Below are positions 27,090 through 33,581 of a stretch of 64,000 nucleotides of DNA, piece by piece. The notes beneath the pieces are model-generated. The model made no database searches. It was not told the origin of the DNA and saw only the letters and a list, made by a program, of their open reading frames with translations. This DNA comes from Fluviicola sp. (lineage in GTDB: Bacteria; Bacteroidota; Bacteroidia; Flavobacteriales_D; Crocinitomicaceae), in the NCBI GenBank assembly GCA_002734065.2, contig NVXU02000054.1, positions 62,001 to 126,000 on the forward strand, in the 5' to 3' direction. Each line of letters opens with the position of its first letter. The stretch's first letter is position 1. Both the position numbers and the translations under genes were made by a program.

Positions 27090-27537
27090 CTTCCAAATCT
27101 CCCATTACTTCATCTGCTAAATCAGCAAAATCCGCCATGGAGCCTTCGATCATTTCGAAGTACTTAGACTTGTCCCAGATTTCAATTCTGTCGTTGTATG
27201 CAATAAGCATCACTTCTTGTTTCAAACCAACTCGTTCCGTATGTCCAACAGGAACTAAAACACGACCTGCTTTGTCTAAGCTAATCAGTTTTGCGCCTTG
27301 ATGGAACAGCCTGTAGAACATTCTGTTTTTTGGTTTGAACAGGTTCATTTTAGAGAGCTTTGCACTGATTTTTTCCCATTCTGTTAGCGGAAAAAGTGTC
27401 AAGCAATCCTCAAAACCTTTATTCAACATGAAATCTCGTTGACACGCAGGCGGAAGCTGCTTCCGTAACCCGGAAGGGAACATGAAACGCCCTTTAGCGT
27501 CCAGTTTAACTTCAAATTCACCTACTAATCCTGCCAT
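27079..27537 (-). CDS. mraZ: MraZ, dcw cluster transcriptional regulator
   Basis: 152 aa with two SpoVT/AbrB-like halves: GEFEVKLDAKGRFMFPSGL at the N-terminus and KLISLDKAGRVLVPVGHTE in the second half. Each half has the DxKGR-type signature of MraZ. MraZ forms a ring and binds GTG-containing direct repeats in its own promoter. It is the first gene of the cluster. Matching repeats (AGTGGTAA, 10-bp period) lie directly upstream. Confidence 0.96.
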   Translation of the reverse strand: MAGLVGEFEVKLDAKGRFMFPSGLRKQLPPACQRDFMLNKGFEDCLTLFPLTEWEKISAKLSKMNLFKPKNRMFYRLFHQGAKLISLDKAGRVLVPVGHTERVGLKQEVMLIAYNDRIEIWDKSKYFEMIEGSMADFADLADEVMGDLEDGE

Positions 27538-27549
27538 AACGATTATAAT

Positions 27550-27588
27550 AGTGGTAAAAATAGTAGTTATTTACCACTTTTTACCACT
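27550..27588. promoter_or_regulatory. proximal MraZ-box cluster
   Basis: One AGTGGTAAA box on the plus strand (27550-27558) faces two on the minus strand (27570-27578 and 27580-27588, 10-bp period). They lie 12-51 bp upstream of the mraZ ATG. Direct GTGG-type repeats with about 10-bp spacing are the known MraZ binding pattern; the inverted copy is unusual. Confidence 0.6.
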
Positions 27589-27649
27589 AGATTTCACATT
27601 GTTGATAAGTATAGACGTTGTTAATAACGAAAGGTTACACTTATGACGG

Positions 27650-27681
27650 TAAAAGTATCAATAATAAAGGGCTTTTGCAAA
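27650..27681 (-). promoter_or_regulatory. putative mraZ/dcw promoter
   Basis: TTTG (27681-27678), 20 nt, then TACTTTTA (27657-27650) on the minus strand, one mismatch from TAnnTTTG. The same TACTTTTA variant precedes the SAM riboswitch. It lies between the two MraZ-box clusters. Confidence 0.4.
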
Positions 27682-27690
27682 TAAAATTGA

Positions 27691-27708
27691 AGTGGTAAAA
27701 AGTGGTAG
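27691..27708 (+). promoter_or_regulatory. distal MraZ-box cluster
   Basis: Two AGTGGTA boxes (27691-27697 and 27701-27707) in direct repeat with a 10-bp period on the plus strand. They sit about 10 bp upstream of the putative -33 element and about 155 bp from the mraZ start. Confidence 0.5.
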
Positions 27709-27875
27709 TTTTTATTTTAAATGTTGAAAACTTTACAATTACTCCTGCTTTTGCCTTCTCCTCTCTTTTGCTTCACTTCATTCTCTAACAAGCTAACTAC
27801 GTCAATAATTCATAATTCATAATTTTGACAGGTGCTTACTTCATTTACTCTTGCTCAAGACTCAACTCTATTGAC

Positions 27876-27883
27876 TACTTTTG
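27876..27883 (+). promoter_or_regulatory. -7 element of the EamA gene
   Basis: TACTTTTG matches TAnnTTTG, with a TTG 22 nt upstream (27851-27853). It ends 6 nt before the ATG at 27890, and it overlaps the alternative TTG start at 27881, which argues that translation begins at 27890. Confidence 0.55.
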
Positions 27884-27889
27884 CCTCCG

Positions 27890-28801
27890 ATGTCGAAAGA
27901 AAGCAAAGCTTGGATGTACTTAATTGTTCTCTCATTAATTTGGGGAAGCTCTTTTATTCTTATGAAAAGAGGAATGCATACTCTTTCCGGTGATGCAATT
28001 TTTTCTGATGCTCAAGTGGCTTCAATAAGGTTAGTGATTGCGAGTTTGGTCTTGTTTCCTTGGGCAATAAAGGCGATAAAAAGGTTAAAAAACATCAAGT
28101 CTCTATTGTTTTTAGCAATTGTAGGTCTTTGTGGTAACTTTCTACCGGCTTATTTGTTCACCTACGCTGAAACAGGAGTTTCTTCAGGTCTGGCTGGGAT
28201 GATGAATAGTTTTACGCCTATTTTTGCATTGACTATCGGTTTTTTGATCTTCAAAGAACGATTGAATAAAGTTCAAATGCTAGGCGTTTCAATTGGTGTT
28301 GTGGGAGTTGTTTTATTGATGGTAGCCAGTAAGAATTTTGAGATAATAGGTGAATGGTCGCATATTATTGCAGTGGTTATTGCGACTTTGTGTTATGCGA
28401 TTAGTGTCAACACAATAAAATACAAATTACCTCACCTGAAAAGTATAGAATTAGCCGCCTTAGCATTTTTGTTAATCCTTATTCCAAGTGCTATTATAGG
28501 CTTGAACAGTGGAGTGATTGAGACTATTCAGAACAATGAGTTTGCTATGGAAGGCTTGCTTTACATTGCCATTTTAAGTGTTGTCGGCACGGCTTTCGCA
28601 TTGATTCTGTTCAATAAAATGATTGCCATTTCATCCGTTTTGTTTGCGACCAGTGTAACGTATCTTATCCCAATTGTGGCTGTTTTGATAGGCTTATATT
28701 TCGGAGAAAGAATAGGATGGTATCAGGTTTTTGCAATGTTACTTGTTCTTTTTGGTGTTTTTGTTGCGAATTATTTAGGGAGAAAGCAAAATCAACTTTG
28801 A
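27890..28801 (+). CDS. EamA/DMT family permease
   Basis: 303 aa with ten hydrophobic segments and two EamA halves: WMYLIVLSLIWGSSFILMKRG (first) and IIAVVIATLCYAISVNTIKYKL (second). Proteins of this drug/metabolite transporter superfamily export small metabolites; the substrate cannot be predicted. I start at the ATG at 27890, because the earlier TTG at 27881 is inside the promoter -7 element. It is the first plus-strand gene after the dcw cluster, divergent from mraZ across a 352-bp gap that holds MraZ boxes and AT-rich repeats. Confidence 0.92.
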   Translation: MSKESKAWMYLIVLSLIWGSSFILMKRGMHTLSGDAIFSDAQVASIRLVIASLVLFPWAIKAIKRLKNIKSLLFLAIVGLCGNFLPAYLFTYAETGVSSGLAGMMNSFTPIFALTIGFLIFKERLNKVQMLGVSIGVVGVVLLMVASKNFEIIGEWSHIIAVVIATLCYAISVNTIKYKLPHLKSIELAALAFLLILIPSAIIGLNSGVIETIQNNEFAMEGLLYIAILSVVGTAFALILFNKMIAISSVLFATSVTYLIPIVAVLIGLYFGERIGWYQVFAMLLVLFGVFVANYLGRKQNQL

Positions 28802-28859
28802 AATGTATAAATTAAAGTAATTTTGATTTTATCGACTAAAAGCAGAGTTGTTTTTACTG

Positions 28860-28867
28860 TACCTTTG
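28860..28867 (+). promoter_or_regulatory. -7 element of the following secreted-protein gene
   Basis: TACCTTTG, a TAnnTTTG match, ends 4 nt before the ATG at 28872. No good -33 element is seen. Confidence 0.45.
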
Positions 28868-28871
28868 TTTC

Positions 28872-29366
28872 ATGAAAACTCTCTTTATAATTCTATTTCT
28901 TTGCATTTCAATGTCCTCTTTTTCTCAAGTTGATTCGCTAATTTATTCCAACACCCCAACTTGGGCTCGACCTGTTGTTTTTGAGTCCGAACTGATGAAA
29001 AATTATGTATTGGATTATTCTCGGAATCCTTTTTATCTAGAGGCTGATTTTAATGGCGACGGTCTGATTGATATCGCGTTCTTTGTGAAAAGTAAACTAG
29101 AAGGCAAAACGGGCATTCTTATTGTGAATCAAGGAAAAAATGTTGGTTTTGTTCTAGGAGCTGGGAAAGACATGGGAATGGGGTCTGATATTTTTTGGTG
29201 TAAAACGTGGTATGTTTATCGCGAGAAATTCATTTTCAACTTTAAAGACAAGAAAAAGAAGTTTTTAATTTATTACCCGGCAATCGAATTGGTTAAAACC
29301 GATGACACCTCTTTGGTCATCTACTGGGATAAAAAAAGGTATAAAACACACATTAAGAATTTGTAA
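28872..29366 (+). CDS. secreted protein of unknown function with FG-GAP-like calcium motif
   Basis: 164 aa from the ATG at 28872 (MKTLFIILFLCISMSSFSQ, a signal peptide). A longer frame to 28848 would put translation upstream of the promoter. The mature part includes EADFNGDGLIDIAFFV, a DxNxDxxxD calcium-binding loop as in FG-GAP/dockerin-like repeats. The rest (GILIVNQGKNVGFVLGAGKD, WDKKRYKTHIKNL) is not a family I recognise. It is probably periplasmic or extracellular. It is separate from the L21/L27 operon that follows. Confidence 0.75.
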   Translation: MKTLFIILFLCISMSSFSQVDSLIYSNTPTWARPVVFESELMKNYVLDYSRNPFYLEADFNGDGLIDIAFFVKSKLEGKTGILIVNQGKNVGFVLGAGKDMGMGSDIFWCKTWYVYREKFIFNFKDKKKKFLIYYPAIELVKTDDTSLVIYWDKKRYKTHIKNL

Positions 29367-29399
29367 TTTTCATATACGGTTAATAATTGTGTCTTAACA

Positions 29400-29429
29400 T
29401 TGCTTTCTTCACTAAAAACACTATCTTTG
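29400..29429 (+). promoter_or_regulatory. rplU-rpmA promoter
   Basis: TTG (29400-29402), 19 nt, TATCTTTG (29422-29429): a textbook Bacteroidota promoter. The predicted leader is about 35 nt. Confidence 0.75.
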
Positions 29430-29470
29430 TCCTCCATTTTGGATTAATAATAATAAAAAACAATAGCTAT

Positions 29471-29788
29471 ATGTACGCAATAGTGGAGATAGCAGGGCAG
29501 CAATTTAAGGTGCAAAAAGACCAAAAGATCTTTGTTCACCGTTTGGATGCAGAAGCAGGAAAGAAAATTTCTTTCGATAAAGTGCTTTTAGTTGATGACG
29601 GAGGGAAAGTTCAATTAGGCGCCCCAGCTATAAAAGGTGCAACAGTTTCTGCAAAAGTAGAAGAGCACGTAAAAGGAGACAAAGTAATCGTATTCAGAAA
29701 GAATAGAAGAAAAGGTTACAAGAAGAAAAATGGACATCGTCAGAGCTTTACAGCAATTACGATTACAGATATTAAAGTTAAAGCGTAA
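29471..29788 (+). CDS. rplU: 50S ribosomal protein L21
   Basis: 105 aa from the ATG at 29471 ([20 protein letters not shown]). The frame extends upstream to 29387, but that part covers the promoter and is not L21-like. L21 motifs: [46 protein letters not shown] and [11 protein letters not shown]21 binds 23S rRNA in the large subunit. It is followed 35 bp later by rpmA, the usual pair. Confidence 0.97.
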   Translation: MYAIVEIAGQQFKVQKDQKIFVHRLDAEAGKKISFDKVLLVDDGGKVQLGAPAIKGATVSAKVEEHVKGDKVIVFRKNRRKGYKKKNGHRQSFTAITITDIKVKA

Positions 29789-29823
29789 TTATTCGATTTA
29801 TTCGAAAATAAAATTTTAAGAAA

Positions 29824-30093
29824 ATGGCACATAAGAAAGGAGCAGGTAGTTCTAAAAATGGTCGTGAATCAGAATCAAAACGATTAGGAGTTAAGATTTT
29901 TGGTGGACAAGCAGCGATTGCTGGAAACATTATCGTTCGTCAAAGAGGAACACAGCATCACCCAGGAGTGAATGTAGGTATTGGTAAAGACCATACTTTA
30001 TTCGCGTTGACTGATGGTACCGTAGAATTTCGTAAGAAAAGAAACAATCGTTCATTTGTATCGGTAGTCCCATTTGAGACTACGGAAGCGTAA
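29824..30093 (+). CDS. rpmA: 50S ribosomal protein L27
   Basis: 89 aa. It starts [20 protein letters not shown], the conserved N-terminal tail that reaches the peptidyl transferase centre, and continues [54 protein letters not shown]. There is no N-terminal extension requiring cleavage, unlike in Firmicutes. Cotranscribed with rplU and followed by a strong terminator. Confidence 0.98.
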   Translation: MAHKKGAGSSKNGRESESKRLGVKIFGGQAAIAGNIIVRQRGTQHHPGVNVGIGKDHTLFALTDGTVEFRKKRNNRSFVSVVPFETTEA

Positions 30094-30113
30094 TTAGAAC
30101 GTCAAATTATTTT

Positions 30114-30169
30114 AAAAGGCGAATTTCGCCCCGATGATTATCGGGATGGAGTTCGCCTTTTTTTGTTTT
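30114..30169 (+). terminator. terminator of the rplU-rpmA operon
   Basis: Outer stem AAAGGCGAA (30115-30123) with TTCGCCTTT (30152-30160), an inner CCCGAT/ATCGGG stem, then a T-rich run to 30169. Confidence 0.85.
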
Positions 30170-30211
30170 TTGATTAAATAATCGTATCTTCAAGTAATAA
30201 TTACAAGAATT

Positions 30212-30436
30212 ATGGATTTGTATTCAAGAAAGTTAGATTTAATTCAAGAGTTTTTGCATTTGCAAAGCGAAGATGCTGTTTCAAGAATTGAAAAATTTTT
30301 GAAGTTGGAAAAAGAGTATAACGTAAGTCCAATGTCACTAGAAGAACTTGAAAATAGAATTGACCAATCAGAAAGTGATTTCAACAATGGTCGAATAATC
30401 AGTAATTCTGAAATGAAAAAAAAGTTTGACTTGTGA
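30212..30436 (+). CDS. antitoxin of a RelE/ParE-type toxin-antitoxin module
   Basis: 74 aa, acidic, with a helical N-terminus (LDLIQEFLHLQSEDAVSRIE) and a C-terminal segment typical of small RelB/ParD-like antitoxins of Bacteroidota (SPMSLEELENRIDQSESDFN, then NGRIISNSEMKKKF). It would bind and neutralise the downstream toxin and repress the operon. The overlap of GTGA with the toxin start (30433-30436) supports translational coupling. The family is inferred from context more than from a distinct DNA-binding motif. Confidence 0.82.
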   Translation: MDLYSRKLDLIQEFLHLQSEDAVSRIEKFLKLEKEYNVSPMSLEELENRIDQSESDFNNGRIISNSEMKKKFDL

Positions 30437-30747
30437 TTTACCAAGTAGTTTGGTCTTCTTTTGCCTCGTCGCAACTCGAAGATGTCTTTGACTATTATTC
30501 TCAAATAAGTCAAAATGTTGCAAAACAGATAATTCTCCAAATTCTTTCTGATACAGAAAAACTAAAGTTAAACGCAAATCTCGGACAAATGGAAGAGTTA
30601 CTTGCTAACAGAAAAACAGCATACAGGTATTTGATTAGTGGAAACTACAGGATAATTTACACCATCAAAAGTGAACACAATTCTATCCTGATTGCAGATG
30701 TTTTTGACTCACGACAGAATCCTGTAAAAATTAGCAGAAGCAAGTAA
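30433..30747 (+). CDS. RelE/ParE superfamily toxin
   Basis: 104 aa starting with GTG at 30433. The sequence VVWSSFASSQLEDVFDYYSQ, followed by a helical region, KTAYRYLISGNYRIIYTIKS and ILIADVFDSRQNP, is the canonical ParE/RelE fold: N-terminal helical hairpin then a beta sheet ending in DVFDSRQNP. RelE-type toxins cut ribosome-bound mRNA and ParE types poison DNA gyrase; which applies cannot be decided here. It overlaps the antitoxin by 4 nt and lies between ribosomal genes and serS. Confidence 0.9.
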   Translation: MIYQVVWSSFASSQLEDVFDYYSQISQNVAKQIILQILSDTEKLKLNANLGQMEELLANRKTAYRYLISGNYRIIYTIKSEHNSILIADVFDSRQNPVKISRSK

Positions 30748-30815
30748 AAGCGATCTGATTTAGATGAAAAATCGAATAAAATCTAAGTTTTCTGGACTTA
30801 TAACTATCTTTCAGT

Positions 30816-30823
30816 TAAATTTG
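30816..30823 (+). promoter_or_regulatory. -7 element of serS
   Basis: TAAATTTG matches TAnnTTTG and lies 17 nt before the serS ATG. The -33 element is not clear. Confidence 0.4.
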
Positions 30824-30840
30824 CCAAAAAACAAAACCAA

Positions 30841-32109
30841 ATGTTAGAGATTCAACGTTTAAGAACGGACAAAGAAAGTGTAATTGAAGGATTGAAGAAA
30901 CGTCATTTTGATGCTTCAGAAATTGTTGCCAATATACTTTCCAAAGACGAGCAATGGCGTGGAGAAAAAGCAAAATTGGAAGATGTTGCTTCTAAAATGA
31001 ACAAAATCTCTAAGCAAATTGGTTTTCTCTTTAAGGAAGGGAAACAGCAAGAAGCCAACGAAGCAAAAGCGCAAACAACTGTTCTAAAAGCCGAAGAAAA
31101 TGAGCTGAAAGAAAAAGTGGATGCTTTGCAAGCTGAAATCACTGAGTTGATGTATCAATTGCCGAACGTTCCAAATGAGCAAGTGCCGTCTGGGAAAAGT
31201 GAAGCGGATAATGAAACTATTTTTGAAGCAGGCGAAGAACCGAACTTCGATTTTAAACCAATGCCTCACTGGGATATTGCAAGTAAATTCAACCTCATTG
31301 ATTTTGAGTTAGGCGTGAAAATCACAGGCGCTGGTTTTCCAATGTACATCGGCAAAGGAGCAAAATTGCAACGCGCATTGATTTCTTTCTTCCTCGATGA
31401 AGCGGACAAAGCGGGTTATGTTGAGCATCAAGCACCGTTGCTTGTGAACGAAGATTCGGCAATGGGTACGGGGCAACTTCCAGACAAGGAAGGACAAATG
31501 TATTACATGCCGGTTGATGATTTATACCTCATTCCGACGGGAGAAGTTCCGCTCACCAACATTTATCGCAATGTTATTCTTCCAAACGATGATTTTTCGA
31601 TTAAAATCACAGGTTATACGCCTTGTTTTCGTCGGGAAGCAGGTTCTTACGGCAAAGATGTTCGTGGATTGAATCGCTTGCATCAGTTTGATAAAGTTGA
31701 AATCGTTCGCATTGAGCATCCAGATAATTCTGAAAAAGCACTCAACGAAATGATTGATCACGTGAAAGGATTGCTGGAGAAATTAGGCTTGCAATACAGA
31801 ATTTTGCGTCTTTGCGGAGGAGACACAGGTTTTGCCGCTGCAATGACTTATGATTTTGAAGTTTATTCTGCCGCACAAGAAAAATGGTTAGAGGTGAGTT
31901 CTGTTTCTCGCTTCGATACTTTCCAAACGACGCGTCTGAAGTTGCGCTTTAAAAATACCGATAAGAAAACGCAATTGTGCCATACATTGAACGGTTCTGC
32001 ATTGGCTTTACCGAGAATTGTAGCAGCATTGTTAGAGAATCATCAGACAGAGAATGGCGTAGAAATGCCTAGTTGTTTGCATGGGTATTTGGGGTTTGAG
32101 AAGGTGTAG
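30841..32109 (+). CDS. serS: seryl-tRNA synthetase
   Basis: 422 aa class II aminoacyl-tRNA synthetase. N-terminal coiled-coil arm (residues about 25-105; KLEDVASKMNKISKQIGFLF) binds the tRNA-Ser extra arm. Catalytic core: motif 2 in TPCFRREAGSYGKDVRGLNR, the HQFDKVEIV segment, and motif 3 in LNGSALALPRIVAALLENHQ, with LCGGDTGFAAAMTYDFEVYS. It is the single standard serS and has its own promoter, separate from the toxin-antitoxin pair. Confidence 0.97.
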   Translation: MLEIQRLRTDKESVIEGLKKRHFDASEIVANILSKDEQWRGEKAKLEDVASKMNKISKQIGFLFKEGKQQEANEAKAQTTVLKAEENELKEKVDALQAEITELMYQLPNVPNEQVPSGKSEADNETIFEAGEEPNFDFKPMPHWDIASKFNLIDFELGVKITGAGFPMYIGKGAKLQRALISFFLDEADKAGYVEHQAPLLVNEDSAMGTGQLPDKEGQMYYMPVDDLYLIPTGEVPLTNIYRNVILPNDDFSIKITGYTPCFRREAGSYGKDVRGLNRLHQFDKVEIVRIEHPDNSEKALNEMIDHVKGLLEKLGLQYRILRLCGGDTGFAAAMTYDFEVYSAAQEKWLEVSSVSRFDTFQTTRLKLRFKNTDKKTQLCHTLNGSALALPRIVAALLENHQTENGVEMPSCLHGYLGFEKV

Positions 32110-32161
32110 AGATTGGGATTTCGAGAACCTCAATGACCAATCTTAAAATCTTCAATCATTA

Positions 32162-32184
32162 GAAAATTCAATCATTGAATTTTC
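32162..32184. terminator. hairpin downstream of serS
   Basis: Perfect 11-bp arms GAAAATTCAAT (32162-32172) and ATTGAATTTTC (32174-32184). There is only a short T run, so it is a weak terminator candidate for serS. Confidence 0.4.
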
Positions 32185-32250
32185 ACTATCTTCATCCTGT
32201 GAAACCTGATTATATCGGCAATGTTAAACTTGAAGTAAAACTTTAGTCTT

Positions 32251-32844
32251 ATGTTAAAAAAAACGAATAAAAATCAAAATGTATTCCTCCGTTTTAAAAC
32301 AGCATTTTTTGTTTTCACGCTATTTTTGTGTTTGAGTGGAGGGGCGTTTTCTCAAGTGAAATACAAAAGTTATAATTGGCTCTATGGCTCGGATGGTAAA
32401 TTAATTGCCGATACGAGTTACCATATAGATGACAGAATCTCAGAATGCGTGAGTAGCGAGGCAGAATTGTCATGGCATTTAGCGAGTAGGGTTGATATTT
32501 TAAACAGATTGAATCCTAGAGTTGATATGATTGAAATGGGGTGTGCCCCTAAATTTATATTAAAGATTAACTACATTAAAAATAATGATTCTAATTATTT
32601 GGTAGACAAAATTTCCCTTGTAGGTCCATATCAACTAGACTCTAGCCTTGTCCCTTATTTTAAGAACCTTTTTAATGACTTCTTTCCACGTCAACATTGT
32701 ATTGAAGATAACTACTTTTTCCACATTCCAATTAAATTTGAGTTCACTATCGTTGCTAATAAAGAGGATATTGGAATTGAAAAAGTAATGGAAAATGGGT
32801 GGTTTGTTTTTAAGATGAACTTTTTTCCAGTGTCAAATAATTAA
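32251..32844 (+). CDS. secreted hypothetical protein
   Basis: 197 aa. An N-terminal signal peptide (FKTAFFVFTLFLCLSGGAFS) follows a basic start. No family is recognised. The mature part has EAELSWHLASRVDILNRL and two cysteines that might pair (ISECVSSE, MGCAPKF), plus a third in RQHCIEDN. The C-terminal half alternates strands with aromatic residues (YFFHIPIKFEFTIVANK). The shape is reminiscent of small periplasmic TonB-C-like domains (VVNVSFVVNKDG-type ending), but I cannot confirm this. A short upstream frame (GTG at 32199) is probably not translated. Confidence 0.6.
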   Translation: MLKKTNKNQNVFLRFKTAFFVFTLFLCLSGGAFSQVKYKSYNWLYGSDGKLIADTSYHIDDRISECVSSEAELSWHLASRVDILNRLNPRVDMIEMGCAPKFILKINYIKNNDSNYLVDKISLVGPYQLDSSLVPYFKNLFNDFFPRQHCIEDNYFFHIPIKFEFTIVANKEDIGIEKVMENGWFVFKMNFFPVSNN

Positions 32845-32915
32845 CCAATCTCCGAATCTCCAAATCTCTCCACAACAGACTTCAATCTCCCAATCTTTTT
32901 CACTATCTTCATCCT

Positions 32916-33467
32916 GTGAAATCAATTATCATCCTTCTCGGTATTCTATTTCTATCCTCCTGTTCTGACCTGCAAAAACCAGAACATTTAGAAAAATTAA
33001 AAAGCCTATCCTCTGACATAAAGGCAATACGGGTAACGAGAAAAAACATAAACGTTGATTCTATGTTTTTGATTATCAACAAGATAGAAACGTTAGAAAA
33101 GAGGATGAAAGAAAATTTTCAAGACGACACGTTGGATTTGCTCCTCATTGAGAACCTCGATTCTTACAAGAGAATACGTCCCGTTTTGAGCATGATCAAG
33201 CAGTCTTTTCCTATGATGGACGATGCTATTCTATTGCGAGAGAACAGTCTTGAAACCTTAAAATTAGACATCGAAAACGGAGCCGGAAACAGATCGAAAT
33301 ACGGAGAATACATCAGTTTAGAAAGAATAGAAATCGAAGAATTAAAATCCTTTGTGAATTATTGTGACTCCGCAACAAGGCAATCTTTTAAAACATTTAA
33401 TAACTTGCATCCGGATTTGGAAAAGTTCGCTTTAGAGTTGGAATTAAAAAATAGGAACGAAAATTGA
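32916..33467 (+). CDS. lipoprotein of unknown function
   Basis: 183 aa starting with GTG at 32916. The signal MKSIIILLGILFLSSCSDLQ carries a lipobox (LSSC), so it is predicted to be lipid-anchored. The rest is almost entirely helical and charged (LEKLKSLSSDIKAIRVTRKN, LETLKLDIENGAGNRSKYGE) with no recognised domain. The sequence around the start (32898-32921) is an exact copy of a stretch 717 bp upstream (32181-32204), where it would start a 15-codon frame. The GTG start is supported by the clean lipoprotein signal. Cellular role unknown. Confidence 0.68.
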   Translation: MKSIIILLGILFLSSCSDLQKPEHLEKLKSLSSDIKAIRVTRKNINVDSMFLIINKIETLEKRMKENFQDDTLDLLLIENLDSYKRIRPVLSMIKQSFPMMDDAILLRENSLETLKLDIENGAGNRSKYGEYISLERIEIEELKSFVNYCDSATRQSFKTFNNLHPDLEKFALELELKNRNEN

Positions 33468-33483
33468 TATGGAAATAGAAGTT

Positions 33484-33560
33484 AAGAAGTCAGGAGTTAA
33501 GAAGTATTACACAAATCTACTTCCTTCTTAACTCCTTAATTCCTTAACTCCTGACTTCTT
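33484..33560. repeat. TTAACTCCTGACTTCT-family hairpin
   Basis: Perfect 18-bp arms AAGAAGTCAGGAGTTAAG (33484-33501) and its complement (33543-33560), with further TTAACTCC copies in the loop. A 17-bp block of the same sequence recurs at 49976-49992, and related sequence occurs at 15067-15090. Confidence 0.7.
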
Positions 33561-33581
33561 GCCCACATCTTAAAAAAACAA

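Noticed and set aside
32199-32246. A 15-codon frame starting with GTG after serS
   Set aside because: It exists because the 24-bp start-region duplication includes a GTG; there is no sign of a signal peptide or domain.
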